Origin: Lamellibrachia columna
Lineage: Eukaryota > Annelida > Polychaeta > Sabellida > Siboglinidae
Assembly: GCA_963662155.1 (NCBI GenBank)
Contig: OY759267.1
Span: 17,224,561-17,288,560 of the forward strand
Direction of reading: 5' to 3'
Length of the DNA stretch: 64,000 nt
Part shown: one piece after another, positions 35,641-46,350 of the stretch
How the letters are laid out: each line of letters opens with the position of its first letter
How positions within the stretch are numbered: the stretch's first letter is position 1
Program-made: the position numbers and the translations under genes
The notes under the pieces: generated by a model
Told to the model about the DNA's origin: nothing
The model's input: only the letters and a program-made list of their open reading frames with translations
The model's database searches: none

Positions 35641-38572
35641 AAGGCACTGATGCTAGGCCAAAACACACCCAGGCCCCACTCACCGCACACAACGTGTCTC
35701 CTGAAACAGATGACCAAAATGGCATTGATCACAAACTGGGTCCCACGAAACCTAGTTTCGGGTCCCCCCCACGCGCCCAACATGGGTTACACGGTTCCCA
35801 CACAGTTCCCCCTCAACGGCAAACTCGGAGAATGGGACATTTGGTTCCACCAATTTCAGTTCCTTGCTGACCACCACCATTGGGACACGCATGAATGTCT
35901 ACTACGACTCGTGTCGTGTCTCAGAGGCCCTGCGCTGACAGCACACCGGAGCGCAGTGACTATGACCTGTGCATTGCTGCCTTCCACAACAGGTGTGGTA
36001 ATCTGAATCACAGGCCGGTTGTCAGCATGACACTCCGTGCTGTCAGCCACAGGCCAGGAAGAAGGTTAGAGCTTGGATACGTTTGGGGATCGCGCGTAGG
36101 CACTAACTGCCAAACATACCCGGATATGGAGGATATATCGCTCCAAGGGCTGGCAGTACCCACATTCCTGAAGGGCATTAGGGACAGGAATGCAGCCCAA
36201 GAGGCCATGAAATTTGCAAATCCAGAGTCGATCCAGGAAGCAGTGGGACAAGTGATGCATATCCAGGGTGCGTCGCGTGCATTTGGAAATTAGAGTATTT
36301 CTAACCGGCAAGTTATTTCGACGACGGGCCTGCTATTGTTACAACAGGGACCCTGTCGGAGACCACTGCCGACGTAGGCCGTCTAATAATGGGAGTAGTA
36401 AGGCGACTCCAACAAGTCACTATCTCAGCTAAACTTAAAGGTGACTTATGCTATACTTATGGGGGAGCGTGCACCGAACACGATACTGCGCAAACAAGAG
36501 GAGGCGCTCTCATCTCCACTCACATGTTTCGAGTGTAACGGGAAGGGATATCTCGCCCGCGAGTGGTCCAACACATAACGCAAGAGGAAAGAGGTGGGTA
36601 AAGCGAGTCGGAAGCATCGGCATTGGAGTAGGATCAGCAGCTCTACCAGCACCGAACCCGACGACCTTCGTGCAAGGCGGAGGGGTCATCGGTATAGCCC
36701 GAGACGACGTCACGGCCGTCAAAGAGGGAGCAACCAGGGCGATCGGAGAAGTCCCATCCGTGACGTCCGTTCCTACGGACGGGATAAGGGACATGTCCGG
36801 GATGCGCAGCTAACTGAACCAGTGGCCAGGCGTACACAGTTGAGCCCAACAGTGGGCCACACCTTGTTGATACCAGCGACCATATACGCCAAAGATACCA
36901 TAATCGTAGTGGACACAGCTGCGCAAATGTCAATGATCAGCCATAAATTTGCAGATTCATTAGGCCCACCCAATGCCACGTCCCACGAGCAAATAGGGCA
37001 CGGTTCACACATGCAGTGGCGCCTCGTTTGACAGCTGCCTATCACAATACAACACAAACAATTCAGCATTGATGTGGCCGTTCGACCAGTCACTGATAAT
37101 TTTATCACTGGATTGGATTTTCTACTGGTACATCATTGTGTTGTTGATGTGGATAACAGCATTGTCGCAGTAGATGGCGCCACCGCGTATGCGGTGATGC
37201 GGAAGGGCCCTAGTACATGTTACAATGTGAGCAGGATTCAAGTTGCGCAACGCACTAACATTCCACCTAAGCATTCCCGTGTGTTGGTACAATTCACCAA
37301 CCCCACTCACAGTGCATACGTTACTACGCCTGAAATAACCGATGCTCTAATCATTCCATCCTGCATCATTTGTGAAGTTAGCGGACCTGTTATGATAGAA
37401 GCTATAAATGACTCCAGTCACCAGGTTGTCTAAAAACACGGAGAGATATTAACCCAGGCTGTCGAGCTGGATAGGTTGATAGCACGGACGCTGAGCAATA
37501 TCAGCCCTGCGTCAATGTACGCCGTACTGGGATAGATGAAAACACTATGGGTAGGGACATAACTTCGTGGGAGGAGGTCAACAAAATCAGTACGACGTCA
37601 TTCATTCCAGATGCCAGTCTTCACGATGCATGCATCTCCACCAAACTCAAAGAGGTAGAGTCTTACATACCCCTACACTTGGTAGACGTGTTTGCTAGAG
37701 TTAAAGCCCATATATCACAGAGAGAGCAAACCGCTCTAGGGCTCCTTCTCATCGAATATGCCAGTGTTTTCTCTAGACATAATAGAGATCTCCGAAAATT
37801 CACCCTGACCTGGCAAATTGAAGTGGATGAACGTGATTGTCGTAAGACTGCGTTCTTAACCACGTATGATCTCTTTGAACATGTCAGGATGGCACAGGGG
37901 TTATGTAACTGGAGTGGTGATAAGACCTATGCTAAATTGAAAATAAGCTTCTTCTGGCCTTATATGCATAGTGACTGCATGTCGACTGTTCGTGGAAACA
38001 TGTGGTGTGTGTCACACGAATAAGGTTGGACGCTCACAACGAACACTGTTACTCTACTACCAAGCGATGGACCCCGACAAGCGATGGACCCCGACAAGCG
38101 ATGGACCCCGACAAGCGCGTACATCTCGATTTCTTTGGCCCATTTACAACGAGTGCGTCGGGGAATAAATACATTCTCAAGATAATAGACCAGTTCACTC
38201 GTTGGCTTGAGTTGCCCGCGTCATAGCTAGATATGGCCGCCGCTACAGGTGCACATGCACCGACCAAGGCAGAAACTTTGATAGTCAGCTGTTTACTGAC
38301 CTGTGTAGATTAATGGAGGTCACAATGACACGGACGACACCCTATCGCCCAAGCTCCGGTGGTCAGGTAGAACGCTACGATCAAATGGTCCTGTCATTCA
38401 TTAGGTGTTATTTAGGTGACAAAATGTCTCGATGGGATGAGCACCTAGCAACAGTGAGTATCTGTGCCACTGTAAACGGAAGTACAGGATTCACACCCAA
38501 TATGCTGCTTCTAGATCGGGAGATTTGTATGCCAGAGAAAATCGGTCTATCCACTGCATATACATAAATAGA
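35641..38572 (+). pseudogene. Decayed Ty3/gypsy gag-pol: gag, protease and integrase, RT missing
   Basis: Fragments occur in the canonical order on one strand. Gag: NGKLGEWDIWFHQFQFLAD (about 35810-35866), frameshifted near 35940 into YDLCIAAFHNRCG and FLKGIRDRNA. Zinc knuckle: CFECNGKGY at about 36527, with the last Cys replaced. Aspartic protease: VVDTAAQMSMISHKFAD (about 36907-36960) and FITGLDFL (about 37100). The pre-RT linker is HLVDVFARV...LLLIEYASVFSR (37678-37775). Sequence then jumps, with no RT or RNase H between, to the integrase zinc-binding region SGDKTYAKL..FFWPYMHSDC (about 37912), the integrase core HLDFFGPFTTSASGNKYILKIIDQFTRW (about 38122-38205) and PYRPSSGGQVER...STGFTPN (38341-38505). 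Several stops and frameshifts break it. A 17-bp unit is tripled at about 38061-38111. Confidence 0.88.
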
Positions 38573-40085
38573 ACACCCGTTAGTAAAACAAGACCGCTGA
38601 GCTCTTATCATTTGACACATGATAAAGTGATGCAGGCATGGACCAGTGACATTCATGCTGTTGCACGGCAAGAACCCACTGGAGGCCCAGTGTTTATACT
38701 GTACAGCACCCAGTCTTCATCATATATCTATAGATATACAGTACTAATAAGAGATCATTACTATATAGCTATATATACCTAATACCTTATTACTTGCACA
38801 ATATATCCATGCACCTTGTATATCAAATATCATAACATATTAACTATAACAGTAGCACCACTATACATGATTGAAATTGAACTTTCTGAAGTCCTCTATA
38901 CATGTATTAGCTAATGACTGCAAGTGGTCAAAATCTCATTAAGCCCTGTTGGACATTCTTCTCTAAGGTCCCAAAAATATTCTTTTCCCATCTTCCAACA
39001 CATTCCCCAGCTGCTCCATCACAGCAATTTCCACCTGCAGATCAAGATCTTTCTCGAATGTTATCTGGCCAACTTGCCCAAGGACACGTCTCATGTAAAG
39101 AAATGTGCACTCTCATTTAAGCTGTCAATTGTTTTAGTAGGCAATCTTTTACATGGTTTGTCAAACAAATACATAGAATGCAATGAATGTTGCAATGTGT
39201 ACATAATGAGTTACATGATAGTGGTTCATACAACGATGAAAAGGCAAACGACGACCAAAAATGGGAGAGCCTTGTTAAATGCAGATGACTTAATAAAGAA
39301 CAAAAATCTTATTAATGAGCTGACATCTAGTAGAGTTTCAAAAAAGAATTACAAATATGCATACACGCACGCACACATTATTTATAAAACTGAATCCTAC
39401 CCCTATAACATTTTATGTTGCACCCAATAAATGTGACTACTGGGAAACACTTAATGTACGCTACCCCCAAGAAAAACAAACGTATCTGTAATATATTGAT
39501 ATTTCAGAAAATTTTCGAAACTGTTACATTGATTCACATATACACTAACACAGCACAAACATTTGTGACATAAATTATCTGAAAATAACGAGATGTTAGA
39601 TCCTGTCTTCTGTCGATTCGTACAGCTGTAAGCCACACAGGAAATAACCATATTCGTTGTCCCATTGTCTCCAGCAAGCCTCCAAAATGTTTGTCTTGGA
39701 GAGTTTAACACTAATGCACGATGCTCACTCCAGTATGAACAACCCAACTGCCCACACTTATAACACAACTGCTGGGACCACCCTCACCCAAATTATTAAT
39801 CAGTCTGGTGGCCATGCCCCATTAAGAACAAATGACAATGACAAATCTTCAAGTTAATTGGTTCCTGGTGTCATCGTCACTGGCTACTAGCCCGATAAGT
39901 TTATTCTTCTTTGATAGCCACCTCATCTTCATTGCTTTTGTTTGCCTTATATTGTACATGATGATGGTGAGAAGGAAATAAATTAATTACTTACTCACTT
40001 ACTTACTTACATATGTTACACAACTATTTGTAACATGCTATGTTCACACTATAAACAGTACTACCCTATGTGTCATGCAGTGGAT
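38573..40085. other. Unassigned retroelement-internal sequence
   Basis: AT-rich, with small ORFs that match nothing I recognise. A (TTAC)n tetranucleotide tract lies at about 39985-40012, a tail type used by some LINEs. Confidence 0.4.
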
Positions 40086-40089
40086 GCAA

Positions 40090-40215
40090 CTGTTTCTGCC
40101 GTGCAATGAAATGCCGACCAGTGGTCCACGCCCGCTTCACTGCAGTGAGCTGGCTTATCGCTCTTGTTTATAGGGGGGTGATTAATGATGTAACTCTATG
40201 ATCCATTGTAAAAAG
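40090..40215 (+). repeat. Dispersed repeat, copy of 27410-27530
   Basis: See the minus-strand copy at 27410-27530; the shared blocks are in the same order. Confidence 0.7.
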
Positions 40216-40479
40216 GACGGTTGATGATGAATTGTTGGATGGAATTGGGGCATTATTTTCCCCCAACCAAACAACAGTTGACAATCAAGTCACAATGGCC
40301 CTGGAGGAGGAAACGACCCTACCGAAGACCACGTGGCGTGATCATAAAATAGTATGTATAATGCTTGTAGATTGATTACAACACCTCGGACACTGAAGGC
40401 AGCCAGAGACGTACGTGGCGGAGGGGGGATAATGCACCAGCTGGTAATGCGCCAACTGCAACGAGCTAACAACAGGGTC

Positions 40480-40919
40480 CAGCCTACTGCTACGTTTCCC
40501 ATTGGCGGCCATGTTAACGTTTTGCATGATTATAAGAAAACGGGACCATCAATAATTCTGAACCTTCTTACCTGCCGTTGTCATCATCTCATTGACATGC
40601 TGGTCGAGTTTAGTCAAAGTCTCGTACTTCTAACTCATTTAAAATGCATGAACGTGCCACACCCGTAAATTTTTACCAATTTCTGTATGAATTACTTGTG
40701 GTGAAAAAAATTACAAAAATCCTTCCGCCTATTGAAATCATCTAAAAAATCCACATTTACATTGCCAACATGCTCCACCAGCAAACCTGCCAATGTGCCT
40801 AGCTCAAATGCAATTATGTCAGATGATATGATTTTTTTTTTAAATTACACTTATCTCAAATTACTGTGCTCTACATTCGTCTATAACACACCAGGAAGTC
40901 TAACTGAGGTATGATCCCA
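40480..40919 (+). repeat. Left arm of a 440-bp imperfect inverted repeat
   Basis: Runs from cagcctactgctacgtttcc to caggaagtctaactgaggta and is matched by the reverse complement of 41773-42211. The two arms are nearly equal in length (440 and 439 bp) around an 853-bp spacer. A third, partial copy in plus orientation lies in the spacer at about 41221-41485. Confidence 0.85.
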
Positions 40920-41772
40920 ACAGCTAACGGGGATAGTGGCGACCCAGCAGTTGGTGCTGCCGCGTTGCTCCGTACCATTCTCACCTCCACTGCCTGGGCA
41001 TTACCCGGGGGGAGGGGAGGGCTGTGCCAACAACTACATTGGCAGCCACCCAACGACCACCCGCACCCCCTGCCACCAGCGGCGTTGGGAGCGGCAGTAC
41101 CGACAGTGACAGCGGAAGCCGTAATCCTTATTCAGCGTTGGCAGACTAGGCGGAGGAGGAGGAGAAGGCCACAGCCTGGGCCCTCCCCTTCTGTTGGGGA
41201 AAGACCACAGTACAAAATTGCATTGGTGGCCATGTTAACGTTTTGTCTGATTATAAGAAAACATGACCATCAAAAATTCAGACAATTTTTCACAGCAACT
41301 GCCATCATCTCATTGACATGCTGACCAAGTTTGGTCAAAATCACATACCTCCAGCTCTTTTAAAACGCCCCGACATGCGATGCCCGTAATGTTTTTACAA
41401 AAATAGCCACGTATTCATGCGCCCATGTGGCCCATAGCAAAACAAATCCCATAAATCCCTCCGCCTGTTAAACTCTAAAAAAATGCACTATTTCACAGCC
41501 AATAGATTCTACAAAGAAAACTGTGAATATTCGCAATGCTCTAGAAATCTAGTGTACATGGTTAATGATTTATCAAGTGTCAAAATTTACCTATATTTAA
41601 ATTATGTGACTGGTTTTCAGCTAATATTATGGGCAGGGCATTGTTTTGATTTGGCTGTGAAACAAATAATAATGACGTGACAAGCAGGAGTGTTCCATAA
41701 TGGGTTTACATATACATTATGCCGCAACCTGATATAAAATTGGACACTTTCTCCAAAAAAAGCTTCCCTATT

Positions 41773-42211
41773 TGGGATCATGCCTCAGACTTCCTGGTGT
41801 GTTAATGTAGGGCACAGTAATTTTAGATATGTGTAATTTTCAAAAAATCATATCATCAGACATAACTGCATTTGAGTAGACACATTGACAAGTTTGCTGT
41901 TACAACATGTTAGCAGTGTAACCGTGGATTTTTAGATGATTTAATTAGGCGGAAGGATTTTTGGCAATTTTTTCGCCACAAGGCCCATGTGCGTAGTAAT
42001 TTATGCAGACATTGGTCAATATTGACGGGTATGGCACGTTCAGCCGTTTTAGAAGAGTTAGAAATATGTGATTTTGACAAAACTCGACCAGCATGTCAAT
42101 GAGATGATGACAATGGCAGGAAAGAAGTTTCGGAATTTTTGATGGTCCCGTTTTCTTATAATCGTGCAAAATGTTAACATGGTCGCCAATGGGAAACGTA
42201 ACAGGAGGCTG
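41773..42211 (-). repeat. Right arm of the 440-bp inverted repeat
   Basis: Reverse complement of 40480-40919; conserved blocks include tttcccattggcg, gattataagaaaacgggacc, aatccttccgcct and caccaggaagtct. A minus-strand frame of 99 codons crosses it but resembles no known family. Confidence 0.85.
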
Positions 42212-42249
42212 AAGCCAGTCTTGAGGGGTGTCACTGTCAGACATCGTAC

Positions 42250-42450
42250 TTACTTACTTACATACTTAGTCCTCATCACTCAAGGTAGAGCATAGGGTCG
42301 AAACGACTATTTTCCAACGCACTCTGTTATTTATTTGCTGCTTTCTTCATTTTTTCCAGGTAGTTCCATGTTTCTTTACTTCCTCGTCTATTGATCTCCT
42401 CCAAGTAGTTTTTGGTCTGCCTGTTTTTCTTTTTCCTTGTGAATTCCAGG
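42250..42450 (-). mobile_element. LINE 3'-end fragment inserted into the TatD-like ORF (10-bp TSD)
   Basis: The direct repeat gacatcgtac flanks it (42240-42249 and 42451-42460). On the minus strand it encodes the Lys/Arg-rich end of a LINE protein (GRPK-like, then ETWNYLEKMKKA and a stop) followed by a (GTAA)n tail. A related fragment is at 62407-62720. Confidence 0.85.
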
Positions 42451-43061
42451 GACATCGTACAGTGGTGGTGAAAACCACGTACGGTGCACACGCCCGATTG
42501 ACCAAGACTCTCACCGAGGACGTCTGGAATACACTGCTGGTCAGGATCCACAGTGCCGACTGTTGTGCGATCGGGGAGTGTGGGCTGGATTACACTGAGC
42601 CCCTGCCACCACCGCCTGCCCACGAGCACTGCTCAGGTGTCAGATCATCGTGGCGAAGCAGTTAGGGGAAGCCACTTGTTTTGCATCTGCGTGCGGGCGC
42701 CAGCCACCCCATCTCCGACGTCATGCGAGAAGCGTTAACGATCCTTTTGGATAGTACGCACCGCTAACATATGATGCATGTCTACTGCTATCATGGGGAC
42801 CTGACTAGATACCACCTTTGGGTCGGGAGATACCCCACACGTCGATGCAGGCTCCCGGATTCGTCGGTGTTGCTTGCGGTATCGACTTCAGCCTGCTAGT
42901 CCTGGAGACGGACTCTTCCACGCTGCCCCCAGGGATTTAATGGTGGGCATCCCTATGAGGTGGTGTGTCACGCCCAGCAGATTGCTGTCCACCGCAATCT
43001 GCCCAGCTGGGTTGTCCTGGGGATTGCCACCATCAACGCCCAGGCGCTGTATCAGGTGTAG
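42451..43061 (+). pseudogene. TatD/TATDN-family metal-dependent nuclease, frameshifted
   Basis: Across three frames the segment shows the C-terminal two-thirds of a TatD-type TIM-barrel deoxyribonuclease. In order: TYGAHARLTKTLTEDVW, CAIGECGLDYTE (family GExGLD metal site), AKQLG, LVLHLRAG (metal-binding His), MREALTILLDS, MHVYCYHGD (the expected first His of HxHC is Tyr), LLVLETDS (metal-binding Asp), HAQQIAVHRNLPSWVVLGIAT and NAQALYQV, then TAG. The N-terminal HxH motif is not found; a LINE interrupts the ORF at 42250-42450. It lies on the same strand as gag-pol, between the two LTRs. The protein is non-functional here. Family call is firm; its being retroelement cargo is inference. Confidence 0.82.
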
Positions 43062-43227
43062 TGCGCCAGCTGCCGGAGACTAGGCCTTGCACCGGCAGTT
43101 ACACTAACCAGGCACATCAGTGTTTAGTGTTAACTATCTGAATTGTAAATAGTATATCGTTGTTTCCAAACCTTGGCAGTTACACTAACCAGGCACCTCT
43201 CCGTTTAGTACTAGCTGCATGAATTGT

Positions 43228-43470
43228 AAATATATCGCCATGGATAACAAGAAATATATCGCCATGGATAACAAGAAATATATCGCCATGGATAACAAGA
43301 AATATATCGCCATGGATAACAAGAAATATATCGCCATGGATAACAAGAAATATATCGACATGGATAACAAGAAATATATCGCCATGGATAAAAAGAAATA
43401 TATCGCCATGGATAACAAGAAATATATCGACATGGATAACAAGAAATATATCGCCATGGATAACAAGAAA
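43228..43470. repeat. 24-bp minisatellite, about 10 copies, spanning a LINE junction
   Basis: Unit aaatatatcgccatggataa plus caag. Its first 10 bp equal the flanking host repeat (gtaaatatatcg) and the rest equals the LINE codons for AMDNKK. Confidence 0.95.
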
Positions 43471-45515
43471 TGTGCTCTCCTAGCGCTGCTCGACATGTCC
43501 GCGGCGTTCGATTCAGTGGACCATTCAATAACATCTCCAGATTGCATACTAGACTGGGCATCACTGGGACAGCCCTCGCATGGTTCAGATCGTACCTCAC
43601 CAACAGGAAGCAGTCAGTCCTCATCCGGGGGGCATCACTGGGACAGCCCTCACATGGTTCAGATCGTGCCTCACCAACAGGAAGCAGTCAGTCCTCATTC
43701 GGGGGGCATTACTGGGACAGCCCTCACATGGTTCAGATCGTACCTCACCAACAGGAAGCAGCCAGTTCTCATCCGAGGAGGCATCGCTGGGACAGCCCTC
43801 TCGTGGTTCAGATCGTACCTCACCAACAGGAAGCAGTCAGTCCTCATTCGGGGGGCATCACTGGGACAGCCCTCGCATGGTTCAGATCGTACCTCACCAA
43901 CAGGAAGCAGTCAGTCCTCATCCGGGGGGCATCATTGGGACAGCCCTCTCGTGGTTCAGATCGTGCCTCACCAACAGGAAGCAGTCAGTCCTCATTCGGG
44001 GGGCATTACTGGGACAGCCCTCACATGGTTCAGATCGTACCTCACCAACAGGAAGCAGTCAGTCCTCGTCCGGGGAGGCATCACTGGGACAGCCCTCTCG
44101 TGGTTCAGATCGTACCTCACCAACAGGAAGCAGTCAGTCCTCATCCGGGGGCATCACTGGGACAGCCCTCTCGTGATTGAGATCGTACCTCACCAACAGG
44201 AAGCAGTCAGACCTCATCCGGGGAGGCATCACTGGGACAGCCCTCTCGTGATTGAGATCGTACCTCACCAACAGGAGGCAGTCAGTCCTCATCTGGCGGG
44301 CATCATCCAGCTGCCAGTGTCTGGATTTGGGAGTGCCTCAGGGCTCTATGCTGGGGCCTATACTGTTTTGTGTCTACACCATACTACTGGGGGATATCAT
44401 GCGAAGGCACGACATTGAGTTTCACCTGTGTGCAGATGACAGCCAACTGCTGTTCACCTTTAATCCTGAATCTTTCCAATCAGCGCTTGCCGCTATGGAC
44501 AGGTGTATCACTGAGGTCAGGCTATGGATGGCTTGGAATTTTCTAAAAATAAATTACAACAAAACAGAGTTTGTTGTGGTTGGAGCTAAAGGGCAGCTCA
44601 CCAAAGCAGCCTTGACAGACATCTCCACTGGGGAGAGCGTTATCCCAGCAATATTGAAAGCCAGGAATGTTGGTGCAATGAATGACTCAAACTGTGGACT
44701 GCATGCTCATGTCAACATGGTGTGTCGTTCAATCTACTATCATCTACGGAGCATTGGGAAGATAATGAAACATCTGATGTGAGTACGGCCCTGATAGCCA
44801 CCCATGCACTCGTTACTTCGAAGCTGGACTACCTAAACGGATTGCTGCATGGCCTTCCTGCATGCCAGCTGGCCAAGCAACAACGCATGCAGAATACTGC
44901 TGCCTTCACGTGTCCCAGGCGGTGTCATATCACCCCTGTCTTTCGCACACTGCATTGGCTTCCAATAAAGTACCGTGTGCAAGTTAAGGTACTCGTACAA
45001 GGCAATACATAACGAAGGACCTTCCTACATCAAGGACATGCTGGTGCATCACAGCCATCGAAGGACACTTCGTTCCGAGAGCAAGTTGCTGCTTGATGTG
45101 CCCATGACCAGGACACATCTGGGGACAGAGCCTTCTTTATGGCTGCCCCACATTGTGGAACAACATCCCACTTGGTATTCGCCAGGCTCCCTTGACTGGT
45201 GGCTCCAAGAGACTATTAAAGACTTACTTGTTTTTGCACGCTTTTTAGATTAGCTTTAATGAGTTTATAGAGATATTGTACATTTAATAGATAGTTTTGT
45301 GTGTGTTTATTTTAGAGATAATTTAATTTAATTATTGTAATTTGCATATCTTAGACAACTAGTTTTAAGTTTGCATATTTTATAAATACTGTTTTCTTTT
45401 ACCTTTTTAGTATGTATAACTTGTTTTAATTAACATGGAAAGCGCCTTTGAGTAGTTTAGGCTGAAAAGGGCGCAATATAAATATTAATATATTATTATT
45501 ACTAACATTCTTTCA
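43238..45515 (+). mobile_element. CR1/L2-like LINE RT with two internal minisatellites
   Basis: The RT domain reads DNKKCALLALLDMSAAFDSVDH (motif A), WFRSYLTNRKQSVLIRG, LGVPQGSMLGPILFCVYT, FHLCADDSQLL (motif C ADDS), WMAWNFLKINYNKTEFVVVG and VCRSIYYHLRSIGKI. After a frameshift near 44770 it continues with LVTSKLDYLNGLLHGLP, ITPVFRTLHWLPIKYR and YKAIHNEGPSYIKDML. It ends in a non-coding agcgcctttgagtagtttag block and an (ATT)n tail at about 45480-45505. It is 5'-truncated. Two tandem arrays, 24 bp and about 75 bp, interrupt the coding sequence. Confidence 0.92.
43552..44295. repeat. About 75-bp minisatellite, 10 copies, made of RT codons
   Basis: Each unit encodes GITGTAL-WFRSYLTNRKQSVLIRG of the RT. 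Units are 74-76 bp, so successive copies fall in different frames, which gives the long chimeric open frames seen here. Confidence 0.95.
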
Positions 45516-45696
45516 AAACGTCGGCAGTTACACTAACCAGGCACCTCGCCGTTTAGTGTTAACTGCCTGAATTGTAAATATATCGTTGTTTTCAAATTGG
45601 ACAGCAACTCTTGATTAAGGTTTTTTTGTCATTTGTGTTTAGGCCACATTTATATATAGTTATTTTATTAAGATTACCTTAGGCTTTGAAAAACAT

Positions 45697-45709
45697 AGGG
45701 GAGGGAGAG
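45697..45709 (+). promoter_or_regulatory. Polypurine tract before the right LTR
   Basis: The run aggggagggagag directly abuts the TG start of the LTR at 45710, the position of the plus-strand primer of LTR retrotransposons. It supports a plus orientation. Confidence 0.75.
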
Positions 45710-46026
45710 TGTGGTGGTTACCAACGCCACCACGGGCGGCAGCACTATAGCTGGGGGCCTTTGCCGAGTCGCCAGCCAACCGTGTTCCGGTTGGCTGGCC
45801 GACACTATAGGGCACGGACCACAGTCAGAATGCATCCGCCAACGATAAAGAGTCCCTAGGAAAAAAATTACTGTGCAGTTTGGGTGATGTTTTTTATGCA
45901 TAAACGGAGTTCGTCCGTCCGTCGAAAGCGATCGCCAACAGCGCACGGACTTGTGTAAAGATCCATCCACAGAGCAGTGAATACCAAACAGCTACCACAC
46001 TGCCTGTGTACTGATGTGATTACGCA
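45710..46026 (+). repeat. Long terminal repeat, right copy (317 bp)
   Basis: Starts TGTGGTGGTTACC and ends GATTACGCA like the left copy. It carries an unrelated central segment (about 45805-45905) in place of the TATA-containing middle of the left LTR. Confidence 0.85.
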
Positions 46027-46107
46027 ATTCCAAACCATATCGTATTGCTTATAACGTAACGCTCTGGATAAAGAAACGCCAATGCCCAGCATGTTTTGTC
46101 GACGTAG

Positions 46108-46350
46108 TCGCGCGGTGGCGCAGCGGTTGGAACGTCGGCCTGTCAATCGAGAGAACCATGGTTCGAACCCTCTTGCTGCCGTTTCGAAGCTTTAGCAATT
46201 TCGTTCACCCCACGTTGCCACAGTTATCTCAGCGGTATAAATGAGTACCTGGCTGCAGACGGCGTTGGAATGAACATGTCTTCCAGGGAGTGAAGTGCAA
46301 AGCACTTTGAACAATCCCGAGGACTGGATACCTCGCTGTGTAAAAACGTA
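46108..46350 (+). mobile_element. tRNA-derived SINE
   Basis: An RNA polymerase III A box (tggcgcagcgg, 46116-46126) and a perfect B box (ggttcgaaccc, 46160-46170) are spaced as in a tRNA. They are followed by a non-tRNA body (gcggtataaatgagtacctg at about 46233) found in invertebrate SINEs. No clean cloverleaf acceptor stem or anticodon arm could be drawn, so it is not called as a tRNA gene. Confidence 0.78.

Larger units (their letters stand above)
43094..45610 (+). repeat. About 80-bp direct repeat, 3 copies, the second split by a LINE
   Basis: Units start ggcagttacactaaccaggc at 43094, 43175 and 45533 and end in gaattgtaaatatatcgttg. Copy 2 is interrupted after 43237 and resumes near 45516 (ttctttcaaaacg), so the LINE between them inserted into an existing tandem repeat. 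Confidence 0.85.

Noticed and set aside
41945..42244. 99-codon minus-strand ORF
   Set aside because: It lies in the arm of an inverted repeat, has no family resemblance, and its start abuts a LINE target duplication.
43219..44418. 399-codon open frame
   Set aside because: It is a chimera of a 24-bp and a 75-bp tandem array derived from LINE codons, shifting through RT frames; not a gene.
46108..46180. Possible tRNA gene
   Set aside because: A and B boxes are present, but no convincing acceptor or anticodon stem; the SINE body follows directly.
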